Source: UBA1275 sp038124025 (GTDB taxonomy: Bacteria; Bacteroidota; Rhodothermia; Balneolales; Balneolaceae). From it: a DNA stretch of 64,000 nucleotides. Shown here in pieces: positions 25,195 through 34,908 of the stretch. The stretch's first letter is position 1; each line of letters opens with the position of its first letter. The stretch is taken from positions 19,098-83,097 of the forward strand of contig JAYPBC010000007.1 in NCBI GenBank assembly GCA_038124025.1, read 5' to 3'. Below the pieces are notes generated by a model. It was not told where the DNA came from and did not search any database. It worked only from the letters and a program-made list of their open reading frames with translations. The position numbers were made by a program, and so were the translations under genes.

Positions 25195-28053
25195 CTAATG
25201 GGCTGCTAGCCAGTGGTCCCCTATTCCCCATTCCACTTTTAATGGAACTGCTAGCCTAATGGCTGTCTCCATTTTTTTCACAATAGTTGTTGGCACCCAA
25301 TCTCTCTCGTCTTCATGCAGTTCAAAGATAAGCTCATCATGAACCTGTAAGAGCATCTTACTCTTTATATTTTCTTCTCGTATCCACTGATCGATAGAAA
25401 GCATGGCCACTTTAATGATATCAGCGGCGGTGCCCTGTATCGGCATATTTATTGCCGCTCTTTCAGAAAATGCTCGTGCATTCCAATTACCGGATTCGAT
25501 GTCAGGCAAATATCTTCTTCTTCCCATGAGTGTTTTGACATAGCCATGCTCTTTCACAAAATCCTTGGCCGATTCAATATAAGCAGAAATATTCGGATAG
25601 CGCCCAAAGTACGCGTCAATCATATCTTTAGCTTCACCATTAGATATCCCAAGGTTCTGAGCTAATCCATAAGCACTTAACCCGTAAGGAATCCCAAAGT
25701 TAACTTCTTTTGCTTTCCTTCGGTGGTCTGGGCTCACCTGGTCTAAACTTTCCAAGGAGAAAATTTCCTTTGCTGTTCGAGCGTGAATATCTTCTCCGCT
25801 CATAAAAGCTTGAATCATATTGGTATCTTCCGATATATGTGCAATAATGCGAAGTTCCACTTGCGAGTAATCCGCGGATAAGATTTTATAACCTTTCTCG
25901 GGCACAAAGGCTTTTCTAATTTCACGGCTTCGAGCAGTGCGTATGGGAATATTCTGCAAATTAGGATGTGAAGATGCAAGTCGACCCGTGGCTGCCACAC
26001 ATTGATTGTAGTCGGTGTGCAGACGATGAGTTACGGGTGATAACAAAGATGGTAGAGCATCGGCATAGGTGGACTTTAGTTTAGCCAATGATCGATATTC
26101 AAGTACTTGTTCGGGCACTTTGTGCGTATGAGCAAGTTTAGATAAAACCGCTTCATTTGTTGAGTATTTACCCGTTTTAGTTTTCTTACCTGCCGGCAAC
26201 CCAAGTTTATCGAAAAGAATAGTGCCTAACTGTGCAGGAGAATTGAGATTAAATTCTTCTCCACACTGTTCAAAAATAGCTGATTTAAGACGCTCCATAT
26301 CTTCACTTAGAGCAGTGGAAAACTCTTCTAATAGCTTCGTATCTAAGGCAATCCCATTTGTTTCCATATGAGCAAGTACACGACTCAATGGAAAATCTAA
26401 ATTGAGTGCGACGTCTTGTAAGCCGTCTTTGATTAGTTTCTCAGAAAAAATCGAAAACAGTCGAAAGGTAATATCAGCATCTTCACAGGCATAAGCTAAC
26501 AAGGTGTCCATAGGCACCTCGGCCATTGTGATCTGCTCTTTGCCCTTACCTATTAGTTCCGTTATTGGAATGGGTTCATAGTTCAAGTAGCGTAATGATA
26601 GATCGTCCATTTTCAGCCGGCCATCCGAATCTATTAGATAGGCTGCTATCATGGTATCAAAAATTTTACCACATAATTCAATGCCGTGCCGCTCTAACAC
26701 CGTATAATCAAATTTATAATTATGGGCGACAACAAGTAACTCAGAAGCCCCTAATATTTGTTCCAGAGCCAAATTCCATTCTGGATTATAGGGTATATAA
26801 ACGGCTTTATGGGATGCTTGAGTCATTGCTATACCCACTAAATTGGCCGATAATGGGTCGGCACTATCTGTTTCCGTATCAACCACCAATGGCCGTTTAA
26901 GATCAATGGATTCTAAGTAAGATAGCAGGTCCACTTCTGTATCAATCAACCGATATTCCACTTTGTTTGCATCATAAGATGATACATTGTCAGTAGTAGC
27001 GAATAAATCTAAAGGCGACTCTGAAGTAGAGTACTCGCTGTTAGCTTGTAATTCGTTATTTTGATTAGTGTGACTCTTTGAATCACCCAGTCTAGCAACC
27101 TCTTTCCCTACCAATGAGTCCTTCTCAGATTGCTGATCATTCGTAGAAATGGCCCCCATCGATGAAGCAGGATGAGATGCAAATTTTTCATATTTCCGGG
27201 TCAAGCTCCTAAATTCCATCCTAGAAAAAAATGCGGAAAGATTAGTGAAATCTGCATCCTTACGCGTTAAGGATGTCCATAATGGCACCTCAGGTACGTC
27301 TAATTTAATGGTCACCATTTTTTGAGCATGCCTAGCTTGATCAGCATATTCTATAAGATTTTCACGCTGCCTTTTAGCTGAAATAGTTGATGCCTGTTCT
27401 AGTAAATTATCTAGTGACTCAAATTGCTCGATTAACTTTGGAGCCCCTTTTTTTCCGATGCCGGGTACGCCAGGGATGTTATCGGATGCATCACCCAGAA
27501 GGGCTAAAACGTCAATGACTTGATTAGGATAAACCCCAAAATAGTCTTTAACTCCTTCCTCATCGATACGATCAAAGCCTCCATTTTTATTATTGGGCTT
27601 AAGCATACATACACGCTTATTAACCAGTTGCATAAAATCCTTATCAGGAGTAACTAAAAACACCTCTGCGTCTTCAGCCTGCACTGAATAGGCAAGGGTT
27701 CCAATGATATCATCCGCTTCATAACCATCCTGCTCAAGATTAGCTATGTTCCAATACCCAAGCATTTCTTTAATAAGTGGAATTCCGACTCGTAGTTCCT
27801 CAGGTTGTGGTGGGCGTTGAGCTTTGTAACGCTCATCCCATTCATGCCTAAAAGTGGGAGCGTGTGTATCCCAGGCTACCGCGAGATGTGTTGGCTCATA
27901 CTCGTGGATTAACTTATCGATGGTATTGGCAAAACCCATAATAGATCCGGTAGAAATTCCTTCACTATTGACGAGATTAGCCCGAATAAATGCAAAGTGA
28001 GAACGGTAGGCCAAAGCCATACCATCAATTAATAAAATTTTCTTATCCGTCAT
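25195..28053 (-). CDS. polA: DNA polymerase I
   Basis: A 952-residue polymerase with all three domains. The 5'-nuclease domain starts at ILLIDGMALAYRSHFAF and has GDASDNIPGVPGIGKKGA. A Ser/Asn-rich linker at about 295-350 follows. The 3'-5' exonuclease motifs are intact: VVDTETDS (Exo I), AHNYKFDYTVL (Exo II) and YACEDADITFRL (Exo III), so proofreading is predicted to be active. Polymerase motifs A (LSADYSQVELRIIAH), B (RRKAKEVNFGIPYG) and C (QVHDELIFE) are present. It acts in Okazaki-fragment processing and repair. Nine bases separate it from tkt upstream. Confidence 0.97.
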   Translation of the reverse strand: MTDKKILLIDGMALAYRSHFAFIRANLVNSEGISTGSIMGFANTIDKLIHEYEPTHLAVAWDTHAPTFRHEWDERYKAQRPPQPEELRVGIPLIKEMLGYWNIANLEQDGYEADDIIGTLAYSVQAEDAEVFLVTPDKDFMQLVNKRVCMLKPNNKNGGFDRIDEEGVKDYFGVYPNQVIDVLALLGDASDNIPGVPGIGKKGAPKLIEQFESLDNLLEQASTISAKRQRENLIEYADQARHAQKMVTIKLDVPEVPLWTSLTRKDADFTNLSAFFSRMEFRSLTRKYEKFASHPASSMGAISTNDQQSEKDSLVGKEVARLGDSKSHTNQNNELQANSEYSTSESPLDLFATTDNVSSYDANKVEYRLIDTEVDLLSYLESIDLKRPLVVDTETDSADPLSANLVGIAMTQASHKAVYIPYNPEWNLALEQILGASELLVVAHNYKFDYTVLERHGIELCGKIFDTMIAAYLIDSDGRLKMDDLSLRYLNYEPIPITELIGKGKEQITMAEVPMDTLLAYACEDADITFRLFSIFSEKLIKDGLQDVALNLDFPLSRVLAHMETNGIALDTKLLEEFSTALSEDMERLKSAIFEQCGEEFNLNSPAQLGTILFDKLGLPAGKKTKTGKYSTNEAVLSKLAHTHKVPEQVLEYRSLAKLKSTYADALPSLLSPVTHRLHTDYNQCVAATGRLASSHPNLQNIPIRTARSREIRKAFVPEKGYKILSADYSQVELRIIAHISEDTNMIQAFMSGEDIHARTAKEIFSLESLDQVSPDHRRKAKEVNFGIPYGLSAYGLAQNLGISNGEAKDMIDAYFGRYPNISAYIESAKDFVKEHGYVKTLMGRRRYLPDIESGNWNARAFSERAAINMPIQGTAADIIKVAMLSIDQWIREENIKSKMLLQVHDELIFELHEDERDWVPTTIVKKMETAIRLAVPLKVEWGIGDHWLAAH

Positions 28054-28061
28054 GAAATGGG

Positions 28062-30059
28062 TTAAGACTGCTCGGTGAAGTAGGATACAATTGCATCCGA
28101 TGTAATATTAAAATGGTCATATAAGGCTTCATAAGGTGCCGATTCACCAAAAGAATCTATACCAATAGCTCTTCCTTCCAAGCCAAGATATTTTTGCCAA
28201 CCAAAAGTGGAACCCGCTTCAATGGAAACTCTCTTACTCAGGTCAGGGGGTAATACTGAGTCCTTGTATTCGGTAGGCTGCGCGTCAAAAAGTTCCCAAC
28301 TAGGCATGCTAACTACACGAATGTGTATACCTTTACTGGCCAAGTCTGCCTGCGCCTGCATCGCTAACTGAACTTCGGATCCAGTCGCCATAACGATGCC
28401 TTCGGCTTGTCCATTTTCAGCTTCAGATAATACATACGCACCCTTTTCAACCAACTCAGCCGCGTTATCGGTATGTCGAGGGTACGTTGGTACATTTTGC
28501 CGTGTCAGTACCAATATGCTAGGGCCTTCGGTATGCTTTAAAGCCACTCTCCATGCATGCGAAACCTCATTAGCGTCCGCAGGACGTAACACTAACACAT
28601 TGGGCATAGCACGTATGCTGGCCAAATGTTCCACGGGTTGATGGGTTGGCCCATCCTCACCTAAACCTATACTGTCGTGTGTCATTACAAAAATAGACGG
28701 TATTTTCATCAACGCAGCTAGACGAAGAGCAGGGCGAAGATAATCTGTAAAAACAAAGAATGTTGCTCCAAATGCCTGTAAGCCCCCATGTAACATCATT
28801 CCATTTACGGCGGCTGCCATTCCAAACTCACGCACTCCAAAATGAATGGTTCGGCCCTTATGATTATACTGAGTGAATGAACCAGCTCCTACAATGTCGG
28901 TTTTGGTGCTTGGTCCTAAATCAGCCGAGCCACCGATTAAGTTGGGTACCGTATCTTTAAGTGCATTTATTACCTTCCCTGAGCTAGCACGAGTAGCCAT
29001 CCCCTTTGGATCAGCTTCAAATTCGGGTAAATCTTCCGCTATGTTTTTAAGGTATTTTTGATTGGTCCAAATGGAAAATTCCGCATAGAGGAATGGGTCG
29101 TCCTTTTCGAGTTGGCTCAATGTGTCGTTCCACTCAGATTCGAGTCTCGCACCTAAGTCCGCTCTATGTTGGAACACCTCATAGACTTCTTTATCCACAT
29201 GAAAATGAACATCGGGGTCTAAGCCAAAACTCATCTTAGTTACTCGAATTTCTTCATCACCAAGTGGGGCGCCGTGAGAAGATGCCTTACCTTCTTTATT
29301 CGGTGATCCGTAGCCTATTTTAGTCGTACAAACAATTAAAGAGGGCTGCTCAGTGTTTGCTTTAGCCTGCTTAATGGCCTCCTCTATCTGAGCCTGATTG
29401 TGGCCATTCACTTTTAGAACTTGCCAATTGTATGCTAAAAAACGTTCTATGACATCTTCAGTAAACGCAAGATCGGTTTCACCCTCTATAGATATGGAAT
29501 TTGAATCGTATAAATAAATTAACTTTCCCAGTGCCAGATGCCCCGCAAGGGAGGCAGCTTCATGAGATACTCCTTCCATCAAGTCACCATCACTGACAAT
29601 TGCGTAGGTATAATGATCGATTAAAGTGTGCTCATCTGTATTGAATTTTGCAGACAAATGTCGTTCTGCCATAGCCATACCAATCCCCGTTGCGAAACCC
29701 TGTCCTAATGGACCTGTAGTCATTTCAACACCTGGGGTCATGCCAAATTCAGGATGACCTGGTGTTTTGGATCCCATTTGGCGAAAATTTTTCAGCTCCT
29801 CCATACTTAAATCATAACCCGAAAGATGCAATAAACTATACAGCAACATGGAACCATGGCCAGCTGAAAGTATGAATCTATCACGATCAAACCACTCAGG
29901 ATTTTTCGGATTATGTTTCAAAAATTTGGTCCAAAGGACAGTGGCTACATCGGCCATTCCCATTGGCATACCTGGGTGTCCAGAATTAGCTTTTTGCACA
30001 GCATCCATAGAGAGTGTACGAATGGTGTGAGCACATAAAGTTTCAGTCGCATTATTCAT
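28062..30059 (-). CDS. tkt: Transketolase
   Basis: A ThDP enzyme (665 residues) of the non-oxidative pentose phosphate pathway. The N-terminal domain has SGHPGMPMGMADV, GPLGQGFATGIGMAMAE and the cofactor motif VSDGDLMEGVSHEAA. The central domain has HFGVREFGMAAAVNGM and HDSIGLGEDGPTHQPVEHL, and the C-terminal domain has SIEAGSTFGWQKYLG. The length is that of standard bacterial Tkt. It lies immediately upstream of polA on the same strand, so both are probably cotranscribed. No Shine-Dalgarno is visible. Confidence 0.97.
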   Translation of the reverse strand: MNNATETLCAHTIRTLSMDAVQKANSGHPGMPMGMADVATVLWTKFLKHNPKNPEWFDRDRFILSAGHGSMLLYSLLHLSGYDLSMEELKNFRQMGSKTPGHPEFGMTPGVEMTTGPLGQGFATGIGMAMAERHLSAKFNTDEHTLIDHYTYAIVSDGDLMEGVSHEAASLAGHLALGKLIYLYDSNSISIEGETDLAFTEDVIERFLAYNWQVLKVNGHNQAQIEEAIKQAKANTEQPSLIVCTTKIGYGSPNKEGKASSHGAPLGDEEIRVTKMSFGLDPDVHFHVDKEVYEVFQHRADLGARLESEWNDTLSQLEKDDPFLYAEFSIWTNQKYLKNIAEDLPEFEADPKGMATRASSGKVINALKDTVPNLIGGSADLGPSTKTDIVGAGSFTQYNHKGRTIHFGVREFGMAAAVNGMMLHGGLQAFGATFFVFTDYLRPALRLAALMKIPSIFVMTHDSIGLGEDGPTHQPVEHLASIRAMPNVLVLRPADANEVSHAWRVALKHTEGPSILVLTRQNVPTYPRHTDNAAELVEKGAYVLSEAENGQAEGIVMATGSEVQLAMQAQADLASKGIHIRVVSMPSWELFDAQPTEYKDSVLPPDLSKRVSIEAGSTFGWQKYLGLEGRAIGIDSFGESAPYEALYDHFNITSDAIVSYFTEQS

Positions 30060-30186
30060 ATATGAGCGTAGATAGTAGTTAGTTATTGAATAACTTAATT
30101 AAAGTGCCAAGAAATCACGAAGGAATTAACTCAACTTATTACAAAATAATAATGGTAAGTTAGTTAATGTGAGAATCAGTTTAAAT

Positions 30187-30214
30187 AAAAAAAGCCCCGC
30201 TTTTGACGGGGCTT
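30187..30214 (-). terminator. Rho-independent terminator after the TPR gene
   Basis: On the minus strand the sequence is an 8-bp perfect stem AAGCCCCG / CGGGGCTT with a seven-base loop, followed by a T-run. It lies 23 bases past the stop of the TPR protein gene and should end that transcript before tkt. Confidence 0.93.
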
Positions 30215-30236
30215 GAATACAACCTAGTTCATTTTG

Positions 30237-31241
30237 TTATGGGCGTGTGCTTTTGCACTTTAGCTCAAATTCCATCTTATATTCTGAAGGCTGCTTAAAT
30301 GAGCCATAACTTGCACTCTCAAAGGCCGAACATGCCTCACCTTTATTTTCTAACATTTGATTCGCCAAACCTAATTCAAAATAGATTTTTGCCTTGTCCG
30401 TGTTACCGCCTGTTTCAAGACCTAGAGCTTGAGAGGAATATTGAATAGCATCATTGTAACGCTGTAACTTGTTAGAAGCTTCCGCTAATCGATAATAGCT
30501 GTCTGATGATTCTGAAAAATAATCCAACGACGATTGTAGTAATTCTATTGCTTGTGTATTGTTTCCTGCTTCAATGGCTTTTGCTCCTCTAAATAATAAA
30601 TCCCCGTGCGCGGATTGATTAGCAAGACGCTCCACTTCAGAGTCATTTACACGAATCGCAGTGGCTATTGCTTGATCATACCACCCCATAATCCCATCAA
30701 CATCCTCTGGACTGTTTTTCTTATGCACCAAGGCTTTTTGGTAATATGCTTTAGCATAGTTTGGATTGATTCGAATGGCTTCATCGAGAGCTTCTACTGA
30801 TTCAACAAACATTTCTCGCTTAAACAGCATGAGTCCCTTTTGGTAATTAAGCTGAGCTAGCACACTGGTCGACTTGCGTTGAACATCTGTGTCCCCAGAA
30901 TTAATACCAATTTCCTCGGATTGAATGAATAGCTCAATTGTTGCGTCTAACTTCTCTAGGCTAGGACCACTACGAAACTCATTAAAAGCATCAACAGCGA
31001 TAGTGAAATAGAGTTTTGGTATTTGTTTTTCAGAACGGTTTTTTATGTCTTCACCACCTTCGCCTAACTGAGAAGCAATTTCAATGGCTTCTGAATACTT
31101 ATCGATGGCTGCCGAATAATCTTTAGCTTGTGCCAGCTCGCGGGCTTCATTGTAGGCCGTGATAGCTGCAGCTTGATCTTGTGCCACCAGCGATGCGCTA
31201 GCGACGAGTACTATACTAAAAAAAGAAAAAAAGAATTTCAT
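30237..31241 (-). CDS. Secreted tetratricopeptide-repeat protein
   Basis: A 334-residue exported protein. The N-terminus MKFFFSFFSIVLVASASLVAQ is a signal peptide with cleavage after AQ near residue 21. The remainder is helical with several TPR units, for example around residues 36-55 (AKDYSAAIDKYSEAIEIA), 138-170 (MFVESVEALDEAIRINPNYA) and 248-275 (LQRYNDAIQYSSQALGLE). TPR proteins serve as scaffolds; no partner is obvious. It is probably periplasmic. A terminator follows directly, and 123 AT-rich bases separate it from the LOG gene upstream, so it is likely a single-gene unit. Confidence 0.85.
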   Translation of the reverse strand: MKFFFSFFSIVLVASASLVAQDQAAAITAYNEARELAQAKDYSAAIDKYSEAIEIASQLGEGGEDIKNRSEKQIPKLYFTIAVDAFNEFRSGPSLEKLDATIELFIQSEEIGINSGDTDVQRKSTSVLAQLNYQKGLMLFKREMFVESVEALDEAIRINPNYAKAYYQKALVHKKNSPEDVDGIMGWYDQAIATAIRVNDSEVERLANQSAHGDLLFRGAKAIEAGNNTQAIELLQSSLDYFSESSDSYYRLAEASNKLQRYNDAIQYSSQALGLETGGNTDKAKIYFELGLANQMLENKGEACSAFESASYGSFKQPSEYKMEFELKCKSTRP

Positions 31242-31364
31242 AATCTTGATGTGGAGTGTTTAGATTCTATTTCTAGACAAACTTAAATTTACACAATTTA
31301 TTTATTTATTTAAGGAAAAATAGATGTTAATGGTTCCCATATTGTATCTGATCTAGTGTTTTTT

Positions 31365-32066
31365 TTAAAAGTAAAAATTTGGCATTGGTTCTTCACGCTC
31401 ATAAGCAGCTCGTATTTTGGCCACCGCATCTTCAATGGAATCAGTTAAAAAAAATAAATCCCGATCCTTTTCCGATATTGTAGCATGGCTTATCATTATT
31501 TCTTCGATCCAAGAAACCAACCCACCCCAGTAATCTACTCCAATTAATACAATTGGAATACGTGATATTTTTTGGGTTTGTACCAGAGTAAGACTCTCAA
31601 ATAATTCATCCATGGTACCAAAACCACCAGGAAAGACAATTAAGGCCTGAGAATACTTAATGAACATGACTTTTCTGACAAAAAAATAATCAAAATTTAG
31701 CGCAAACTCTTTTTGTACATACTCATTTATTCCTTGTTCATGTGGCAATTCTATTCCTAACCCAACTGACTTCCCACCACTCTCCTGAGCTCCTTTATTA
31801 GCTGCTTCCATTATTCCAGGACCTGCCCCCGTTATGACTCCAAAACCCATTTTAGTTAATAATTTTGCACACTTAGAAGCTTGTTCATAGTAAGGGTTAT
31901 CCTCCACGGTCCTGGCCGATCCAAAAATACTTACACAGGGACCAATCTTGAATAGGGTGTCGTATCCATCAACCAGTTCACCCATGATTTTGAAGATGCT
32001 CCAGATCTCTCGATCATATCCATTTTTATACGAATTAGGAATTAACAATGGTTTTTGTTGATCCAT
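31365..32066 (-). CDS. LOG family (TIGR00730) nucleotide phosphoribohydrolase-like protein
   Basis: A 233-residue Rossmann-fold protein with the LOG signature PGGFGTMDELFE near residue 150 and GAGPGIMEAANKGA near residue 80. CVSIFGSART is the N-terminal strand. In plants and in several bacteria LOG proteins release the free base from nucleoside 5'-monophosphates (cytokinin activation in plants, AMP or other NMP hydrolysis in bacteria). The conserved Arg and Glu of the PGGxGTxxE active site are consistent with enzyme activity. The physiological role here is unknown. Confidence 0.9.
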   Translation of the reverse strand: MDQQKPLLIPNSYKNGYDREIWSIFKIMGELVDGYDTLFKIGPCVSIFGSARTVEDNPYYEQASKCAKLLTKMGFGVITGAGPGIMEAANKGAQESGGKSVGLGIELPHEQGINEYVQKEFALNFDYFFVRKVMFIKYSQALIVFPGGFGTMDELFESLTLVQTQKISRIPIVLIGVDYWGGLVSWIEEIMISHATISEKDRDLFFLTDSIEDAVAKIRAAYEREEPMPNFYF

Positions 32067-32160
32067 ACTATTAAATGTTATTAGGGTTTATTTTATGCTC
32101 ATTTCGAATGGTATTTCGTAAAATTTCTATAGTACTCAAAACACTATTGAAACTAGAGTC

Positions 32161-32928
32161 TTATTTAAAGTCGAGTTGAAACCCAAACATGGGAACTGCT
32201 TTTCCAGTACTATACCTTTCTGCACCTGCCTCATTGCTTTCTAGATGATAAAGATCAAATGAGGGGCGAAGACTTAAGTCATCAGATACATCAAAAGTTG
32301 ATAGGTGCGCATATACATAGGCATCCACCGCATTTAATGCATACGCTAATCCAATGGTCACATACATAAAATCTCTACGATTTCTTAAAAAGTTACGATT
32401 GTTTTTCAATTGACTGATATTAGCTCCAATTAATCTATCAGGAGTAGGACCAAATCGGAAATCACCCTTATCAGTTACGGCGTTATAATAGGCTGCTTGG
32501 TAATCATGATACTGCTTGGTTAAATACACACTATAGTAGCTTAACCCTCCTATTAGGCTATATATAATAGGTATCTTCCAAGTCTGACCATTATGATATT
32601 GGCCTAAGCCTGGCAGCAAAAGTGACTTCCGAAGAATCTGTTTTGGATATGGAATCATGCTCGTTGACTCTTCTACAATGGCTTCACTTGTGTTGGGTTG
32701 TCGTGTAGAATCGGCTCTATTGGTTATTTTTTCTTCGTTTAATGGAACTGGATCTAAGGTATCAGGTAGATTTGGTATTAAACCCCTTAGTTGCGAGGAT
32801 GAATATGAAACTGACCGGTAATCATTGCCATAATAAGATTGTCCAAAGGCGAGCCCAATCGAAAAAACAACGATAAATAAGCAAGCCAAGCCAATTCGTG
32901 CCCACAAAAAAAGCCTCGGATTGGTCAT
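32161..32928 (-). CDS. DUF5683 domain protein
   Basis: A 255-residue envelope protein. An N-terminal hydrophobic segment (residues about 9-29, ending LAFGQS) is a signal peptide. The DUF5683 region begins with LRKSLLLPGLGQYHNGQTWK and contains two further hydrophobic stretches (IIYSLIGGLSYYSVYL and YVTIGLAYALNAVDAYVYAHL). The function is unknown. The location just after parB (7 bases) is a frequent arrangement in Bacteroidota and relatives. Confidence 0.85.
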   Translation of the reverse strand: MTNPRLFLWARIGLACLFIVVFSIGLAFGQSYYGNDYRSVSYSSSQLRGLIPNLPDTLDPVPLNEEKITNRADSTRQPNTSEAIVEESTSMIPYPKQILRKSLLLPGLGQYHNGQTWKIPIIYSLIGGLSYYSVYLTKQYHDYQAAYYNAVTDKGDFRFGPTPDRLIGANISQLKNNRNFLRNRRDFMYVTIGLAYALNAVDAYVYAHLSTFDVSDDLSLRPSFDLYHLESNEAGAERYSTGKAVPMFGFQLDFK

Positions 32929-32935
32929 AGATCTG

Positions 32936-33973
32936 TTATTCTGATGATGAAAGAAGCGCTAATATTCGCTCTAGGTCTTCATCTGTAAAATATTGTATAC
33001 GAATTTCGCCGCCCTCCGAAAAGGTCCTCATTTGTACTTTTGTCCCAAGTGCACTCCGCAATTTTGACTCTATATCTTTAACAATCGCGCTATTCTCTGT
33101 TTCAGTAGGTCCAGATTTTCCTTTAGGCTTTATTTTTTCGCTACCAATATCAACTCCAGACGAATTAGCATGAACTCGAATATAATCTTCTAAACGCCGA
33201 ACCGACCATTGCTCCCTTATCACTTTGTCGAGAATGAACTCCTGCTCGGCAGTTGAATCCACACCTAGTAAAGCTCGTGCATGTCCTCCGCTAATTCTGT
33301 TAGCTACTAAAGCTAATTGAATGAAATCGGGTAAACTTAAGAGCCTCAGCATATTAGTGACTGTAGAACGGTTTTTACCGACTTTATTAGCCACTTCAGA
33401 CTGGGTGTAATTAAATTCTTCGAGTAATCGTTGATAAGCTACCGCTACTTCTAGGGGGTTTAAGTCTTCTCGCTGAATGTTTTCAATTAGCGCATAAGCC
33501 ATACTTTGCTCATCGTTAGCGTGTCTAACATAGGCTGGGATCGTAGATATACTTGCTAATTTGGAAGCCCTTAATCTGCGCTCACCACTTATTAACTCGT
33601 ACCTTTGATCCCCTAAATAACGAACGGTGATAGGTTGTATAAGCCCATGTTGTTGGATAGACTCGGCTAGTTCTTCTAGACGTTCTTGATCAAACTCTTT
33701 TCTTGGCTGAAACGGATTCGCTCGGATATGATTAGGATTAAGAAAAAGCACCACATCTACCATACCGTGTTGAGCTTCCGAATTGGATTCGGGTCCTTGG
33801 TTATTGGGATGTACGCCATTATTAGATGACTCAAGCTCATTCGCGGGAGCATTAGCTGATGGGCTTTGGCCTACCGAAGACTCCTTCAGAATGGGATTTT
33901 TTTTGTTACTCTGATCATCCATATCAGGGAAAAAAGCTCCCAAACCCCTTCCTAGTACTTTCTTATTCGCCAT
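32936..33973 (-). CDS. parB: Chromosome-partitioning protein ParB
   Basis: A 345-residue ParB. Residues 1-75 are a variable Asn/Ser/Pro-rich N-terminal region starting KKVLGRGLGAFFPD. Then come the CTPase domain with RANPFQPRKEFD, ISGERRLRASKLA and ENIQREDLNPLE, and the helix-turn-helix YTQSEVANKVGKNRSTVTNM that reads parS. A C-terminal dimerisation segment follows. It acts with ParA in origin segregation and SMC loading. Six bases separate it from parA. No parS 16-mer was seen in the window. Confidence 0.96.
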   Translation of the reverse strand: MANKKVLGRGLGAFFPDMDDQSNKKNPILKESSVGQSPSANAPANELESSNNGVHPNNQGPESNSEAQHGMVDVVLFLNPNHIRANPFQPRKEFDQERLEELAESIQQHGLIQPITVRYLGDQRYELISGERRLRASKLASISTIPAYVRHANDEQSMAYALIENIQREDLNPLEVAVAYQRLLEEFNYTQSEVANKVGKNRSTVTNMLRLLSLPDFIQLALVANRISGGHARALLGVDSTAEQEFILDKVIREQWSVRRLEDYIRVHANSSGVDIGSEKIKPKGKSGPTETENSAIVKDIESKLRSALGTKVQMRTFSEGGEIRIQYFTDEDLERILALLSSSE

Positions 33974-33979
33974 GTCCTT

Positions 33980-34777
33980 TTACTTAGTTAATACAGGACT
34001 ATTCTTAAATAGTTTTCTGTTCCTCTTTATGATTTCACTTGCCAAAGCTAAATAATTTTTTGCCCCTACAGAAGTTGAATCATACAGTAATGCAGGCTTA
34101 CCAAAAGAGGGAGCCTCTGCCAAACGAACATTCCTGGCAATAACTGTTTTGAACACACGATCATCAAAATATCGCTTTACTTCATCTGCCACCTGATTTG
34201 ACAACCTAGTTCTAGTATCATACATAGTTAATACCACCCCTTCAATGTCTAAGCTGGGATTCAGATGCTGTCGGACAATTTTAATAGTGTTTAATAGTTG
34301 CCCTAAACCTTCTAAAGCAAAATATTCACACTGAACCGGAATTACTATGGAGTCAGAAGCAGTTAATGCATTTATCGTCAGTAAGCCCAAAGAAGGTGGA
34401 CAATCTATGATGATAAAATCATACTTATCCCGTAACTCAGCAATTGCCTTTGTCAAAATACCTTCACGTTGTTCACGATCAATCATCTCTATTTCAGCAC
34501 CTACTAAATTTATATGCGCAGGGACTAAGTCAAGAAAATCAAGCTCTGTTTGCCGAATTGTATCGTTGATTTCCGCGCTACCTATCATAACCTCATAAAT
34601 AGAGTTAGTCACCGTCGAGGTGTCGATTCCCAATCCACTGGTGGTATTACTCTGTGGATCAATATCAATAATCAAGGTAGGATGTTCGATAGCCGCTAAA
34701 CTAGCCGCTAAATTTATAGATGAGGTTGTTTTACCTACCCCACCTTTTTGATTTGCAATAGAAATTACTTTACCCAT
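33980..34777 (-). CDS. parA: Chromosome-partitioning ATPase ParA (Soj)
   Basis: A 265-residue Walker-type ATPase. The deviant Walker A KGGVGKTTSSINLA is at residues 10-23 with the signature first lysine, Walker B is IIIDCPPSLGLLT, and Walker A' is LIIDIDPQSNTTSGLG. The size is that of chromosomal Soj rather than plasmid ParA with an extra N-terminal HTH. It forms an operon with parB and DUF5683. A DnaA-box sequence lies about 95 bases upstream. Confidence 0.96.
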   Translation of the reverse strand: MGKVISIANQKGGVGKTTSSINLAASLAAIEHPTLIIDIDPQSNTTSGLGIDTSTVTNSIYEVMIGSAEINDTIRQTELDFLDLVPAHINLVGAEIEMIDREQREGILTKAIAELRDKYDFIIIDCPPSLGLLTINALTASDSIVIPVQCEYFALEGLGQLLNTIKIVRQHLNPSLDIEGVVLTMYDTRTRLSNQVADEVKRYFDDRVFKTVIARNVRLAEAPSFGKPALLYDSTSVGAKNYLALASEIIKRNRKLFKNSPVLTK

Positions 34778-34870
34778 TGACGACTTAAACCATTAAAACT
34801 TTGAAATAAAATGAATATAAAAGTACCTCTGTAGTGAACCAAAAATACTTATTAACAGTGAGGGACTAAG

Positions 34871-34879
34871 TTATCCACA
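34871..34879 (+). promoter_or_regulatory. Perfect DnaA-box sequence upstream of parA
   Basis: TTATCCACA matches the strict DnaA box consensus. It sits in the 131-base gap between parA and the anti-sigma gene. It is a single copy: no cluster of boxes and no AT-rich unwinding element stand out, so it does not by itself mark oriC. It could instead be a DnaA-regulated promoter site. Confidence 0.45.
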
Positions 34880-34908
34880 TTATGCCTTTAAGGGGGTAAA
34901 ATTGCTGA

